From: JACRDG01 sp963760985
GTDB taxonomy: Bacteria; Desulfobacterota; Desulfomonilia; Desulfomonilales; Desulfomonilaceae
NCBI GenBank assembly: GCA_963760985.1
Contig: CAVXFM010000010.1
Location: 682,001 to 746,000 of the forward strand
Direction: 5' to 3'
DNA: 64,000 bases
Shown here: positions 46,671 through 56,793 of the stretch, one piece after another
Layout: each line of letters starts with the position of its first letter
Numbering within the stretch: position 1 is the stretch's first letter
Notes under the pieces: generated by a model
Database searches by the model: none
What the model was told of the DNA's origin: nothing
Seen by the model: only the letters and a program-made list of their open reading frames with translations
Position numbers and translations under genes: made by a program

Positions 46671-48188
46671 CTAGTGCGCCATGCGGTTGGTACGTGCAAG
46701 AGAAAAATACTTGTACGCATAGTCTCTCGCGTGCACGCGCAACAGTTTCAAGAGCGCGAGCGGCCGTCGTCCGCACGAAAGGTAGAGCATTTTCAGGTGC
46801 CTCAACGGCTCCAGAAACCAGATGGCTCCCTTGCTGACCCCCTTTAATACCAAAGCCTTCATTCTCACAGGATGACCCAATATTTCCCGCGCCCATCGTT
46901 CGTTGACCAATGCCGCGACCTTGAGCGCGCGCACCTCAGGTGAGTTCTTCTCCCAGGAATCCGGTTTTTTCCCCAGATGACCATCGACGGCAAAGCCGTC
47001 CTTCTTTGCCTTGTCGTACAGAGCAGTGTATTTGAAAAAGGTCAGAGAAAATAACGAGATATAGGAAGACTTGGGCAACTCTGACACCAGATGGGCTGTC
47101 TCGCCGCGGTCTGCGTCAGACTCATACGGGTTGTCTACGATAATGTCATAGACTGCCGGGATGTCGTGTTCGTCGAGCAAACGCGCACACGCCATCAGAG
47201 ATTCCGTTGAGTGCTTACGCTCGTACACCTCGGTCAAGGTACGCTGGCTCCCACTTTGCATGCCAAGAACTACCATTCCGATGGGGGCTTCCTTCAATAT
47301 GGCAAGCTTTTCCGCGGTCACGAATTGCGGGATGGCCCTGAATTCCAGGGGAATGTGAAGAGGCTTCAGATATTGTACAAAGGTCTTGAGCCAGTCAGTG
47401 GAGTGCGCGGTAAAGCAATCGTCGTGAATTGAAATGTAACTGAATTTGTGCTCTGCCACGGACAGTGCATCCTCAATTTCCCTCATGACGCTCTCAGGGG
47501 TCCTTTTGCGTATTTTCTTTCCGTGAATTCGCTGGAGGAGGCCGTTGCAGCAATAGCTGCAACTGAAGGGACAGCCTCTCGAAGTCATTATCGGGAGATA
47601 CGCCGCACCGTGCCGGTTGTGCTTCCTCATGAGCGTGGGAGTGAGTGGCGCTATCTTGCCATTGCCGGTCACCCACGACGATGCAGTTACGTAGTGCGGG
47701 AGAGGAAGCTCCTCGAGATCTTGAATAGTCGCACTCGCCGTGTGCTGCACCGAGTCAGGGCTTGTGATTCCAGGTATCGGTTTGGACAGGCTCTTCCCCT
47801 CGGAGTTCTCCAAGAAATCAGCAAACGCGTGCTCTCCTTCACCCACGCAGACATAGTCCGCGTAGTGCGAGCAACCGCCAGGATCAATAGTCGGATGAAT
47901 GCCACCCCAGACAACAGGCACGCGGTCAGAGCAATTCCGCTTCACCGTTTCCGACAATCCCGCGGCAAGATCGAAGAATGGACTCATCACACTGAGTCCG
48001 ACCACTCCTATGTCGTGCGCATTCACGAAATCGGCTACGTCATTGAAATAAGAACGATCTTCCGAGGTGTAGAACAGGATGTGCGCATTGTGCCCTCGGT
48101 GAAGCAAAGACGCATGGATCGATTTGAGGCCAAGATTGTCCGTATTGTTGATAAGGGAAATCAAGAGAGCGGATCGGTTTCCGGTCAT
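46671..48188 (-). CDS. B12-binding-domain radical SAM protein
   Basis: 505 residues from the ATG at 48188 (GAGGTAA site); longer ATGs are in unlike sequence. The N-terminal B12-binding-like domain reads SALLISLINNTDNLGLKSIHASLLHRGHNAHILF, VVGLSVMSPFFDL, WGGIHPTIDPG. The SAM core has the 4Fe-4S motif CPFSCSYCC (CxxxCxxC), followed by the TIM-barrel part (FSYISIHDDCF). The C-terminus is a helical, basic segment. Members methylate or rearrange glycans, lipids and hopanoid-like substrates. Being next to a glycosyltransferase and flippase suggests modification of a surface polymer or lipid (inference). Confidence 0.88.
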   Translation of the reverse strand: MTGNRSALLISLINNTDNLGLKSIHASLLHRGHNAHILFYTSEDRSYFNDVADFVNAHDIGVVGLSVMSPFFDLAAGLSETVKRNCSDRVPVVWGGIHPTIDPGGCSHYADYVCVGEGEHAFADFLENSEGKSLSKPIPGITSPDSVQHTASATIQDLEELPLPHYVTASSWVTGNGKIAPLTPTLMRKHNRHGAAYLPIMTSRGCPFSCSYCCNGLLQRIHGKKIRKRTPESVMREIEDALSVAEHKFSYISIHDDCFTAHSTDWLKTFVQYLKPLHIPLEFRAIPQFVTAEKLAILKEAPIGMVVLGMQSGSQRTLTEVYERKHSTESLMACARLLDEHDIPAVYDIIVDNPYESDADRGETAHLVSELPKSSYISLFSLTFFKYTALYDKAKKDGFAVDGHLGKKPDSWEKNSPEVRALKVAALVNERWAREILGHPVRMKALVLKGVSKGAIWFLEPLRHLKMLYLSCGRRPLALLKLLRVHARDYAYKYFSLARTNRMAH

Positions 48189-48597
48189 TGGGTTTACCTC
48201 GAGGGTTCTCAGTGCAAAAGAAATGAAGACCGCCTGGCTTAGTCCTTCACGAGATGGGCTGCCCCCTTTTCGCATCCTCATTTGATTCACGATGCAATTG
48301 CGTATACCCGTCATCGCCCGTCCTGTCAAGGATGGCGAAACCGCATAATTCTAGGAATTTCTCCGTTTCGGAACTCACTGAAAATCACAAGACTCTATGG
48401 CGCCCCACAAAGGTTGAACAACGGGCTAATTGAGCCGTCTTTAGAATTCTTGCGTGGTAAAAATCTCCCACAGGGTAGTGTCCATATCCATACTGGTGGC
48501 CAAGAGTCTTGTCTGTGTGTTGCTTCGTGGGTGACAGGAGGTCCCGCTCCCTCTTTGATACGAAGCGCGACCTAATCTGGCGCTCATGCCTGATAGG
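48189..48597. other. intergenic DNA between radical SAM and glycosyltransferase
   Basis: 409 bp; both flanking genes are on the minus strand, so a promoter is expected. No gene is supported. Confidence 0.3.
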
Positions 48598-49698
48598 TCA
48601 GCAGGAGGCAGGCACTGGAGCGCCGCGATGGTCCAGACACTCCAGGAAGACTTTTTCCGTCTCGCGCACCATCTCCGTGAGGCTATGGTCAGCCAGCACT
48701 TTTTGTCTGGCCTGTATCCCCATTTCGCGGCATCTCTTTTCGTTAAGCATCAGACTGGTCAGCGCTTCCGCGAGCGCGGGAGGATTTTCAGGTTCCACCA
48801 GTAGCCCCGAGAGTCCGTGTGTCACCAGTTCAGGAATGCCGTCCACCCTGGTGGCCACAATGGGAAGCCCGCTCGCCATTGCCTCGATCATGACGTTGGG
48901 AGATCCCTCGAAAAGTGAAGCGAGAGCGAAGACTCTGGCTCGTCTCAAGTGAGATCGTACGTCAGGAGTGCCGGGGAGGAGGGTGACATTCGACGCGAGA
49001 CTGCGGGACCGGATGAAATCCTCGACTTCAACTTTCAACGGTCCATTCCCTACCATGACCAAACGAGCTTCGGGGACCTCGGATCGCGCCAGCCGGAACG
49101 CATCAAGAAGCGTCAGAGGTGCCTTCTGTGGGACCAATCTCCCGACGGACACGATGGTCGGTTCGTGTGCGATCCGATCGCGGTCCGGACAAAAGAAGTC
49201 AGTGTCCACACCGTTAGGAATGACGGTTATCCGCTGAGGATCCACAGAAAAGTCCTTAATAATCATGCGCTTCAGTGATGCCGCGTTGCACACGATCCGT
49301 GTGCTCCACCTTGATAACCACGTTTCGAACTGGGGAGCAATCCTGTTACGAAAGCTCGAAACAATCACAGGTACGCCGCTCAAATGGCCGAGGAACCGTC
49401 CCCAGGTGTTCGGTATCACAGTCAGCGTGTACAGCACGTCAGGCCGTGTATGTCTCAACCTGGCCCAGAGCTTTGCCAACGCGTGCGGCCCTACCCAGGG
49501 GTGACTGGTGAGGTGAACGACTGTGATTCCCGCCTTTTCAGCCATCTCCATCATGTCAGTGCCGCCTCGGAGCACCCACAACTCAGGCGCGAACACCTCC
49601 CGATTGATATGGGTAAGCAAATTCAATGCATAACGCTGGGTGCCTCCGAACTCCAGGTCCTGCACAAGAACAGCAAGCTTGATGCGTCCAGGTCGCAT
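48598..49698 (-). CDS. family-4 glycosyltransferase
   Basis: 366 residues from the ATG at 49698; upstream AGAGGGAAA. GT-B fold: VLVQDLEFGGTQRYALNLL at the N-terminus, and the GT4 signature in the C-terminal domain (VSVGRLVPQKAPLTLLDAFRL, LFEGSPNVMIEAMASGLPIVAT, the E-x7-E pair). It transfers sugar from a nucleotide donor to a lipid or polymer. Part of the putative surface-glycan cluster. Confidence 0.92.
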   Translation of the reverse strand: MRPGRIKLAVLVQDLEFGGTQRYALNLLTHINREVFAPELWVLRGGTDMMEMAEKAGITVVHLTSHPWVGPHALAKLWARLRHTRPDVLYTLTVIPNTWGRFLGHLSGVPVIVSSFRNRIAPQFETWLSRWSTRIVCNAASLKRMIIKDFSVDPQRITVIPNGVDTDFFCPDRDRIAHEPTIVSVGRLVPQKAPLTLLDAFRLARSEVPEARLVMVGNGPLKVEVEDFIRSRSLASNVTLLPGTPDVRSHLRRARVFALASLFEGSPNVMIEAMASGLPIVATRVDGIPELVTHGLSGLLVEPENPPALAEALTSLMLNEKRCREMGIQARQKVLADHSLTEMVRETEKVFLECLDHRGAPVPASC

Positions 49699-50072
49699 GT
49701 GGTGGTTTCCCTCTTTCCTAAGAGCCACGCCTGTTCAAAATCCGAATCGCGGTGACTATCGTGACACTATGGGCTTCGCACAACCATTTCGGACCGACTG
49801 ACTGGCTTCTGGGAGTCTGACATACTCGCTTTCTCTTGGCAACCTGTGCCGAAAGCAGTCGGGATTGACGTCATCGTGCCACGTTTTCAGGAAAGAATTG
49901 TAATACGCAACGGCCTCCCAGGGTAGACATCTCACTTTTGCAAACATTTCCGTAGGTTGTTTGTGTGGGCATCCTTGAATTCGTGGCAAACTTCTGCTAT
50001 CATCCTCGCGCCTGCTGATTACCCTCAAAAGCGTGCAGCGCAAGAGTTCCGGAGTGTCGGACCTTTCTCGTA
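49699..50072. other. divergent region upstream of glycosyltransferase and cyclase genes
   Basis: 374 bp. No gene; it must hold at least two promoters but I cannot name boxes with confidence. Confidence 0.3.
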
Positions 50073-50228
50073 ATGCCTGCGAAAGACCTCATGAATCGCG
50101 AAAAGAAACCACAAACTGCGCCGGAAAGCATACGCCGACGGGAATATCGCGCGGTAGCAGTTCTGTTGGTTTTGGGTATGGTCATCTGGATCTTCGAATC
50201 CTTCGTGCAGTACCTCCGCCGGACGTGA
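50073..50228 (+). CDS. 51-residue bitopic membrane protein
   Basis: A Lys/Arg-rich N-terminus (NREKKPQTAPESIRRREYR) is followed by one hydrophobic segment (AVAVLLVLGMVIWIFESFV) and a short basic end (YLRRT). The stop at 50226-50228 is 10 nt before the TTG of the cyclase. It may be a small partner of the cyclase, or its true N-terminus if the gap has one more indel (dropping one base at about 50220 would give LRRR-EEDTLG). No family recognised. Confidence 0.45.
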   Translation: MPAKDLMNREKKPQTAPESIRRREYRAVAVLLVLGMVIWIFESFVQYLRRT

Positions 50229-50238
50229 AGAGGATACC

Positions 50239-51334
50239 TTGGGATCTCTGATTCCCTACCTCAATGCGTACGGATTGGCGGTGTCTCTCGTGGGAATCGT
50301 GTGTTTTATCGGGTACGGCATTTACGTTACCCGAATAATGATCGATGTCAGGGCCGCTGAGCAGAAACTGCAAGAAAGCGAAGAAACGCTATCGTCTGTT
50401 AACCCACAATTCACTCACGGGGATCTACGCACAACAGGGCTCCATATTTGTATATGTCAACGAGAGACTGGCGGAGATGACTGGGTACGCTCCCGAAGAA
50501 CTTGTTGGCAAGGGGTTTCGTGACATCGTTCATGCCGAAGATCGATCCCTGGTGGAAGAGAGAGAGCTGGGACGCTCCCAAGGCAAGACGGTCGTGCAGA
50601 GGTACGAGTTTCGCCTCAAGACCAAGGACGGTACCAGCCGGTGGGTCGAATTGCTCGCGACGAGCTGGAGACATCTCGGCCGTGACGATTGTATGGGAAA
50701 TCTTGCGGACATTTCTGAGCGTAAGAAAGCGGAAACCGAACGGGAACAACTTATCTCCGATCTTGTCAGTGCAAGAGAAGCGCTCCACTTTCAGGCAACG
50801 CACGATGCCCTGACCGGGCTCCTCAATCGATCTGCTACCCTTGACGCGTTGACAAAGGAGGTGGCCAGGGCTGGCCGTGAGGAGAGGGATCTCGCGGTGA
50901 TCATGGCAGATCTGGATCACTTCAAGCGCATCAACGATACGTACGGGCATTTGGCTGGCGACGCGGTGCTTCAGGCTGTGGCGCAAAGAATGCGTGCATC
51001 TGTGCGTTCCTATGACGTGGTGGGCAGGTACGGAGGCGAAGAATTACTCACCGTCCTTCCCGGGTGCGATTATGAGGGAGCTACCCGTTTCGCGGAAAGA
51101 GTGAGGACAGCCATCGCGGACACACCGATCAAGACCAAGGAAGGGCTTATCCATGTGACGCTCAGTCTTGGGGTGGCCTCGGTAAAGGCCCCCAAAGAAC
51201 ACGAGATGCAGACCATGATCCGTGAGGCGGATAGGGCGTTGTACGTTGCGAAGGAAACGGGACGAAATCGAGTTGTGTTGGCTGCGGACGACCATCTCGT
51301 GTCCCGCGATGTCAGTGTGGCTGACAATAGTTGA
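50239..51334 (+). pseudogene. membrane diguanylate cyclase, PAS-GGDEF, frame broken by one base
   Basis: TTG start with AGAGGA ahead. A membrane helix (AYGLAVSLVGIVCFIGYGIY) and coiled coil lie in one frame; PAS (SLTGIYAQQGSIFVYVNERLAEMTGYAPEELVG) and GGDEF follow in another. Removing one A from the AAA at 50384-50386 gives QESEERYRLL and joins them. The catalytic motif is GGEEL, close to GGEEF, and the inhibitory RxxD site (RSYD, five residues before it) is present. It makes cyclic di-GMP from two GTP, probably membrane-bound. Its place beside surface-glycan genes suggests control of surface polymer export (inference). Confidence 0.85.
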
Positions 51335-51417
51335 CGCCCGACCATGCCGATGCGCGAAACTCTCGTATGGAAGTGCTTGCCTGTATATGTTGCGGCGAGC
51401 AATCGAGGGGTCGGAGA

Positions 51418-53137
51418 ATGGACCAAATGAGGCAAAGCGACAGTGATGCATCTGTCTTGGCTATGATACGAGCCTGTGCGCGAGGAGCGGGAGAGGAGGT
51501 GGAAAGCCTTCTCTCCTCCGGGGTCGACGTGAATTCCCGGGGCAGCGGTGGCACGACTGCCCTCATCGAGGCTTCTTTCCGAGGAGACGCAGCAATAGTC
51601 GATCAACTCCTGAGCCACGGCGCGGACGTAAATGCCACAAACGAGAGAGGCGACACCGCATTGATGGAGGCCATCAGAGCCGGCCACCTGACCATTGCAC
51701 GGCAACTGATGGGGGCAGGGGCTCAAGTTGATCCGCAGAGGCAGGCGCTGGGGTTCTACACTGCACTGATGGAAGCCTCGATGAAAGGGCATTCGGAAGT
51801 GGTGCGGCTCATGGAGCAGCGGCTCTTGGCCGAAGCGGTGCACATCGACGGGCTCCTCGCCATCGGCAACCTCGGTTTACTCCGGACCGCGAAAGAAGGA
51901 TGGGCGCTCGCGGTGGAGGTATATCTGGAAGCGGGATTTCAGGTCAATGCAGCAGACAGAAAAGGGGTCACAGCTCTCATGGTGGCTTCAGGAGCAGGCC
52001 ATTTGGACGTCGTGGAGTTGCTTCTCCTTCGCGGCGCGGACGTGAATCTGAAAGACGTCAACGGAAACACGGCGCTCTTGGAGGCTTCGGGTCACGGGAG
52101 AAGTGCGGTAGTCGAGGTGCTTCTCAGTCACGGCGCGAACGTGCATGACGGGAACAAGTTCGGGCAAACAGCTCTTATGAAGGCTGCGTACGGAGGGCAC
52201 AAGGAGATCGTGGAGATCCTCCTTCGCAGTGGCGCTGACGTCAACATGACCAACAAGCTTGGTACTACGGCTCTCCTCTTTGCGGCTCACCGGGGTTATC
52301 CGGAAGTGACCGAAATCCTCCTGGACGCAGGAGCACTGGACTTGCAGGATAGGTCGGGAAATACTGCGCTCACCGTAGCCAAGGCGTCGAAAAACCAGGA
52401 CACGGTGGCCTTGCTCGTCGCGCACGCGTCACACGACCGTGCGGAAAAAGAAGGGCCAGTGGCAAGGCTGATACGGGCAGCCGCGTACGGAGATCGGGAT
52501 ACGATCAACCGATTCCTCCAAAAGGAAATTTCGTTCGATCCAAAGGATGCGCTCGCGGAAAGTGCGTTGGTAAAATCTGCCATGGCCGGCCACCACAAGC
52601 TCCTGACACTCCTTCTGGACCTCGGAGTCGATGTGAATGCAAGTACGTTCAACGGTGTCACGGCCCTGCTGGCCTCCTCCAAGGAAGGGTGGCTGGAAAT
52701 CGTGCGCACTCTCTTACAGCGAGGAGCCGATATCACTGCGAGGGAGCATATTTTCGGCACTACCGCACTCATGGAGGCAGCATCAAGAGGTCACCGGGAA
52801 GTGATAGCAGCTCTTCTGCAGGCAGGGGCCGATCCGGACGTAAGAAACCCTCGACGGTACCACCGCTCTGAGGTTGGCTGCGGTGAATTGCCATACGGAG
52901 GCGGTTCGGGTTCTGCTGGAAAAAGGAGCCGATGTCAACGCGAAAGAGGATATCTTCGGAACTTCCTGTTTGATGGAGGCTGCACGCGTGGGGTGTGTGG
53001 ATGTCGTCCGGCTCCTTTTGGAAGGGGGAGCTGACGTCAATGCCATGGAAGAAACAGGCTTTACCGCGCTCACCGAAGCGTCCCTCCGGGGTCACCTTGG
53101 TGTGGTGACCCTGCTCAAGCAGTACGGCGCGCGGTAG
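51418..53137 (+). pseudogene. ankyrin-repeat protein, frame broken by one base near the 3' end
   Basis: ATG at 51418 after GAGGGGTCGGAGA. About 570 residues of consecutive ankyrin repeats of the form G-x-TALxxAxxxGHxxVVxxLLxxGADVN (for example GVTALMVASGAGHLDVVELL, GQTALMKAAYGGHKEIVEIL). No signal or membrane segment, so cytosolic. The first frame ends at 53034; the true end continues in another frame (MAAVNCHTEAVRVLLEKGAD, LLKQYGAR) to 53137. Dropping one C near 52852 gives DVRNPDGTTALRLAAV. A binding scaffold; the target is unknown. Mid-protein repeats are diverged and one spacer (residues about 360-420) is non-ankyrin. Confidence 0.88.
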
Positions 53138-53208
53138 CAACCACGCACGTGTCGTGGGGAACGCAGGAAACACGCGATTGCGGAGCTCATCTATTTTATG
53201 CCCTTCCT

Positions 53209-53366
53209 GTGAAAATGCATTTTCGGGGGAAGGCCCTTCTTTCAAGAAGGGCCTTCCCCCGAACCCCCATCCCCAAGAACTTCAAGAAGTTGCCAGCTCC
53301 CGCTGGTCGCTGGACAGGGTGCCATTTTCATGGTTCGTCGTGACCCTCCAGGTCATGGGAGTTCAC
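53209..53366 (+). repeat. type-B dispersed palindromic element, copy 5 (complete)
   Basis: GTGAAAATGCATTTTC, a perfect stem (GGGGGAAGGCCCTTCTT with AAGAAGGGCCTTCCCCC), CCAGCTCCCGCTGG, CATTTTCATGG, GTGACCCTCCAGGTCAT and a final TTCAC. It is nearly identical to copy 2 and lies 70 bp behind the ankyrin stop, where it may act as a terminator. Confidence 0.87.
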
Positions 53367-53473
53367 TCCGGTTGCCGTCCTGCTCGCGGAGAGAAGCCGT
53401 GCAAGTGCCTGTCAGACCCCGGATGTTCCCCGCACGTGACCGCGAGTGGTTGAGCGAGGGGTCATCCTCGATC

Positions 53474-54934
53474 TCATGCGGATCGATCTTCTTTGCGAGG
53501 CATCCGCCCTATTAACCGGACACCTGGTTTCCACAGCAACACCAAATAGAACCCCAGAGTGACTGCCACTGCAGGATGAAGTGTGATCAAAGGCTTGAGC
53601 AGCAAGAACAGAAAAGTGCATACTGCTGCGGATCCGATGAGAAAAGGAAAGTCTTTGATTCTGAAAAGACCGAAGCGCAGCTGACAATAGCCTGTGGTCA
53701 AGAAGAACAGAAACAGTTTGGTGAGCACTATCACCATGCACGCTCCTGCCAGGCCGAACGGCTTGACGAGCAGCACATTGCAAATGAGATTCGCCGCCAG
53801 GGTCATGACCGAAAAAAGGAGAAGAGGTTTTCCCGCTCCTGCCACGATCATCAGGTACGAAAGCAAATGGCTTTCAAAAGACAGCACGATCGTCCATACG
53901 AGGTAACGCTGTACCAATGCAGCGTCAGGATACCCTGACCCGTACAAAAGCCATACGATGAGATCGCTTTCCTGGCCCAACACAAACATGATGGGAAACG
54001 CAAGCGCCATGAGCCACTGTGCGGTTCTCCGCACAATAGGAGTGACCTCCGCGCGGTTTCTCGCCCACAGGACGGAAAGAAGCGGGAAGACCACCCAGCC
54101 CAGCAACTGCTCCGACGAGAGCGCACAGACCGAATCCACGGTCATCCAGGCAGCGCTGTATGTCGCAACCCCTTTGACCCCGGTATAGCTTTCCAGGAAG
54201 AATACGTTAGTGCGGCTGGCAACCATGCCGACGATGTGGATAAGACCAAAGATGGTGGACGCAAGGAACACCCTCCTCACGGACGGCCAGTCCGAACGAG
54301 TGAACAACCACGAAGTCGAGGAAGTGAGCGACCCCCACACCGCTAGCAGAAGCCGAACCACACCCGATACCAGCTTGTACCCGCCGATCAACACTCCCGG
54401 CATCCTCAGAAACGCGGCGATAAAACCGCTCCCGTATGCCAGAATCGCTGAGGCCACCCGTGTCCGGGCTTCAATACTTTGACGACCTTTGACCCGGAGG
54501 TGCGCAAAAAAAGTCTCAGCAAGGGCCTCGAAGCCGAAACCGAGGCACCCGAGATACAGTATCCAGGCCATACGGTTCGGCAGACCCTTGAAGACCGAAA
54601 GTGCCCACACGCCCCCCATTGATACCGTCAACAAAACCAGTTTGATAATGTTTACCGTGTCGATGATTCTGCCGGCCTTGGCGTCGCTCGCGTCGGTGAG
54701 CTCGTACACGAGGGGATAATAGAGACCAAACTGAACCACTTTCATGAGAACCGAGCCCGCGGCAAACGCATACATCACCTCTCCGTACACAATCGCGTCA
54801 GATCGGGCGAGGTACAGAAAGAAAAGTCCGCTGAAAATGGCATCCACCCCGTGCGCAGATATCAATTGGGCAAAACGCCTGATGATACGCCTGGCAGTGC
54901 TGGGTGGATTCTGTGTGCTTGCTTGGGAATTCAT
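53474..54934 (-). CDS. polysaccharide flippase (MOP/MVF, Wzx-like)
   Basis: 486 residues with about twelve to fourteen hydrophobic helices. Typical of the MATE/MVF branch: IFSGLFFLYLARSDAIVYGEV, FEALAETFFAHLRVKGRQ, FFLESYTGVKGVATYSAAW, MIVAGAGKPLLLFSVMTL. Wzx proteins flip undecaprenol-linked oligosaccharides to the outer leaflet for O-antigen, capsule or exopolysaccharide. Next to the GT4 and radical SAM genes of this region. Convergent with the ankyrin gene. Confidence 0.88.
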   Translation of the reverse strand: MNSQASTQNPPSTARRIIRRFAQLISAHGVDAIFSGLFFLYLARSDAIVYGEVMYAFAAGSVLMKVVQFGLYYPLVYELTDASDAKAGRIIDTVNIIKLVLLTVSMGGVWALSVFKGLPNRMAWILYLGCLGFGFEALAETFFAHLRVKGRQSIEARTRVASAILAYGSGFIAAFLRMPGVLIGGYKLVSGVVRLLLAVWGSLTSSTSWLFTRSDWPSVRRVFLASTIFGLIHIVGMVASRTNVFFLESYTGVKGVATYSAAWMTVDSVCALSSEQLLGWVVFPLLSVLWARNRAEVTPIVRRTAQWLMALAFPIMFVLGQESDLIVWLLYGSGYPDAALVQRYLVWTIVLSFESHLLSYLMIVAGAGKPLLLFSVMTLAANLICNVLLVKPFGLAGACMVIVLTKLFLFFLTTGYCQLRFGLFRIKDFPFLIGSAAVCTFLFLLLKPLITLHPAVAVTLGFYLVLLWKPGVRLIGRMPRKEDRSA

Positions 54935-55467
54935 GGAGTTCCAGGGTCTCGAATCGACGAACCGTCTCAGGAGGCCGGTTCGAATTGAACGAATATAGCA
55001 CCTTTTGAGATTCCCAGAAACTGCGAGTTTTCCATGGGCCTCTGCTTCACGGTGCGGACAAGAAACCTTTTGATTCTCGGAGAGAAGATCTGATATTGAT
55101 TCGCTTTCTCACGAGTGACACCATTGTGCGCTCCATCAAGTAAGACCGCGGCCATGCTTCCTCTGCAACAAACCTGAAGGCAGCAAGGACCACGCCCGTG
55201 CTCCCCCGCGGTTTAAGATCGATCGACAAGAAAGGTGCATCATAAGGCGATGAAAACGAAGAACCGCAGGCATGAGATGGTGCGCTGCCGTGGTCATCTT
55301 CAATGACGTTCAGCATAATACGGTGGCGCGACGCCGCAGCAGGTGTTACCATGGGACAGACCTCATTTACCCAAGAATACCCGGGCACTGTGACGAAATG
55401 ACCGCACCCTGCGAGTCTGTTTCACTGGGTCGTGCCAACCCGGCATGAGACTTGCTCTGCCGCCCTA
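54935..55467. other. divergent region, flippase and SPASM-radical SAM genes
   Basis: 533 bp. A 113-codon minus-strand open frame (55047-55388) has protein-like stretches (RFVAEEAWPRSYLMERTMV) but no ribosome site and no recognised family. I do not call it a gene. Confidence 0.35.
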
Positions 55468-56595
55468 ATGGGCGATTCTTTCGTCACAGGCGCTTGGAGA
55501 AAGAGGATTTGTTTGGATCTTCCTGGATTGGTCCCGTACGGTCTCGGTGAGTGGAAGCGACTTGCCGCACTTGGGGTGCTCACAGCTCCCTATGTCACCC
55601 CCCGCAAACTGGCCAATGCGGTACAGTGCGAACTTGAACGATTGCACCGTGTCACACGGCCAAAGTCGCTCCCATACGTGGGCATAATCGACGTGAGCAG
55701 CACGTGCAATTTGAAATGCCCCTATTGCCCCACTGGGAACAGACGCCATGGTGGGCGGTCGAGCGCGTTAATCGACTTGTCCTCTGTGCAGAGCCTCATC
55801 CATGAGATGGGCCATTACTTGGTCAGTGCAAATCTGTACAACTGGGGTGAACCCCTGCTGCATCCTGAAATTGCCGCGATGGTGGATTTGTGCCACAAGG
55901 CTGGCATCGCGACGATCGTGTCGAGCAATCTGAACACGCATAACACCCAGGTGCTGGAAGATGTGTGCGACGCGGGGCTCGACCTGCTGGTGGTCAGCCT
56001 GAGTGGCTCGTCTCAGCGTACCTACGAGCAATATCACCGCGGAGGTACCTTTGAGCGAGTAGTCGAAAACACGCGGCGTGTGATCGAATACCGAAACCGA
56101 CGCGGACTCAAGAGACCATTTATCGAATGGAAATACCTCGTGTTTCATCACAATGCGCATGAGATGACCGCTGCACGCGGCCTGGCCCGGAAGATTGGCG
56201 TGGATGTGTTCAGACCTCTTGCCGGAAGCGGTCCGGAACCGGCAAGGGAGGGCGTCAAGTCGAGCTGGACCGACAAGATCTGGGAGCAACAGTGCGTCCA
56301 ATTGTGGCACGCAGTGGTCCTCCAGTCCGATGGAGGAGTAGCTCCGTGCTGCTACCTCTTTTTCAAAGAGGACGACTTCGGCACATACCCGGGTACGAGC
56401 ATCTCGCATATGCGAGAGAATCCTCGCTTCACGCTGGCAAGAAAGCTCTTCAACGCTTCGGCCCTGCCTGATTTGCCCGCCACGTTGCAGCACCCCTGCT
56501 TGAAGTGCCACTTGGTGCATCGACAAACCCATCTGAAGGAGTATTTGAAGTCCAATCCTTATGCCGTCCAAGGCCATCGCACCGGCGGCGACTGA
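55468..56595 (+). CDS. radical SAM protein with SPASM-type C-terminal cluster
   Basis: 375 residues from the ATG at 55468; a GTG at 55432 is an alternative. SAM core CNLKCPYCPTG (CxxxCxxC) after SLPYVGIIDVSSTC, then YNWGEPLLHPEIAAMVDLCHKAG and VVSLSGSSQRTYEQYHRGG. C-terminal auxiliary-cluster Cys: GGVAPCCYLFF and HPCLKCHLVH, as in SPASM/twitch proteins. These enzymes act on peptides, lipids or sugar-nucleotides; the neighbours here point to a glycan or lipid substrate (inference). Confidence 0.88.
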   Translation: MGDSFVTGAWRKRICLDLPGLVPYGLGEWKRLAALGVLTAPYVTPRKLANAVQCELERLHRVTRPKSLPYVGIIDVSSTCNLKCPYCPTGNRRHGGRSSALIDLSSVQSLIHEMGHYLVSANLYNWGEPLLHPEIAAMVDLCHKAGIATIVSSNLNTHNTQVLEDVCDAGLDLLVVSLSGSSQRTYEQYHRGGTFERVVENTRRVIEYRNRRGLKRPFIEWKYLVFHHNAHEMTAARGLARKIGVDVFRPLAGSGPEPAREGVKSSWTDKIWEQQCVQLWHAVVLQSDGGVAPCCYLFFKEDDFGTYPGTSISHMRENPRFTLARKLFNASALPDLPATLQHPCLKCHLVHRQTHLKEYLKSNPYAVQGHRTGGD

Positions 56596-56639
56596 CCGTC
56601 CTTTGGGCGAACAGGTTGATTTGGCAGGATCTGGAAGTA

Positions 56640-56770
56640 ACTGTAAAACAAAGCCCTCTTATTGTAGTATTATGAGTAAGATAAGTATCATTTCAGATCA
56701 AATATAGTTTATAACTAATTGCAAAATAAGATAAAAAGTAATACTATTTCTTTCGTGCGCCGATAGTGCC
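56640..56770. promoter_or_regulatory. AT-rich island upstream of xerC
   Basis: Base composition falls sharply (runs such as TAGTATTATGAGTAAGATAAG and AATAAGATAAAAAGTAATAC) compared with GC-rich neighbours. It contains several TATAAT-like boxes, for instance TAGTTTATAACT near 56707. It is likely the promoter region of the xerC-hslVU genes. No repeats or hairpin seen. Confidence 0.4.
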
Positions 56771-56793
56771 CTGTTCGCACGAAAGGAACCTCT

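Noticed and set aside
55047..55388. 113-codon minus-strand open frame
   Set aside because: No start site, no recognised motif, and a divergent promoter region is expected there.
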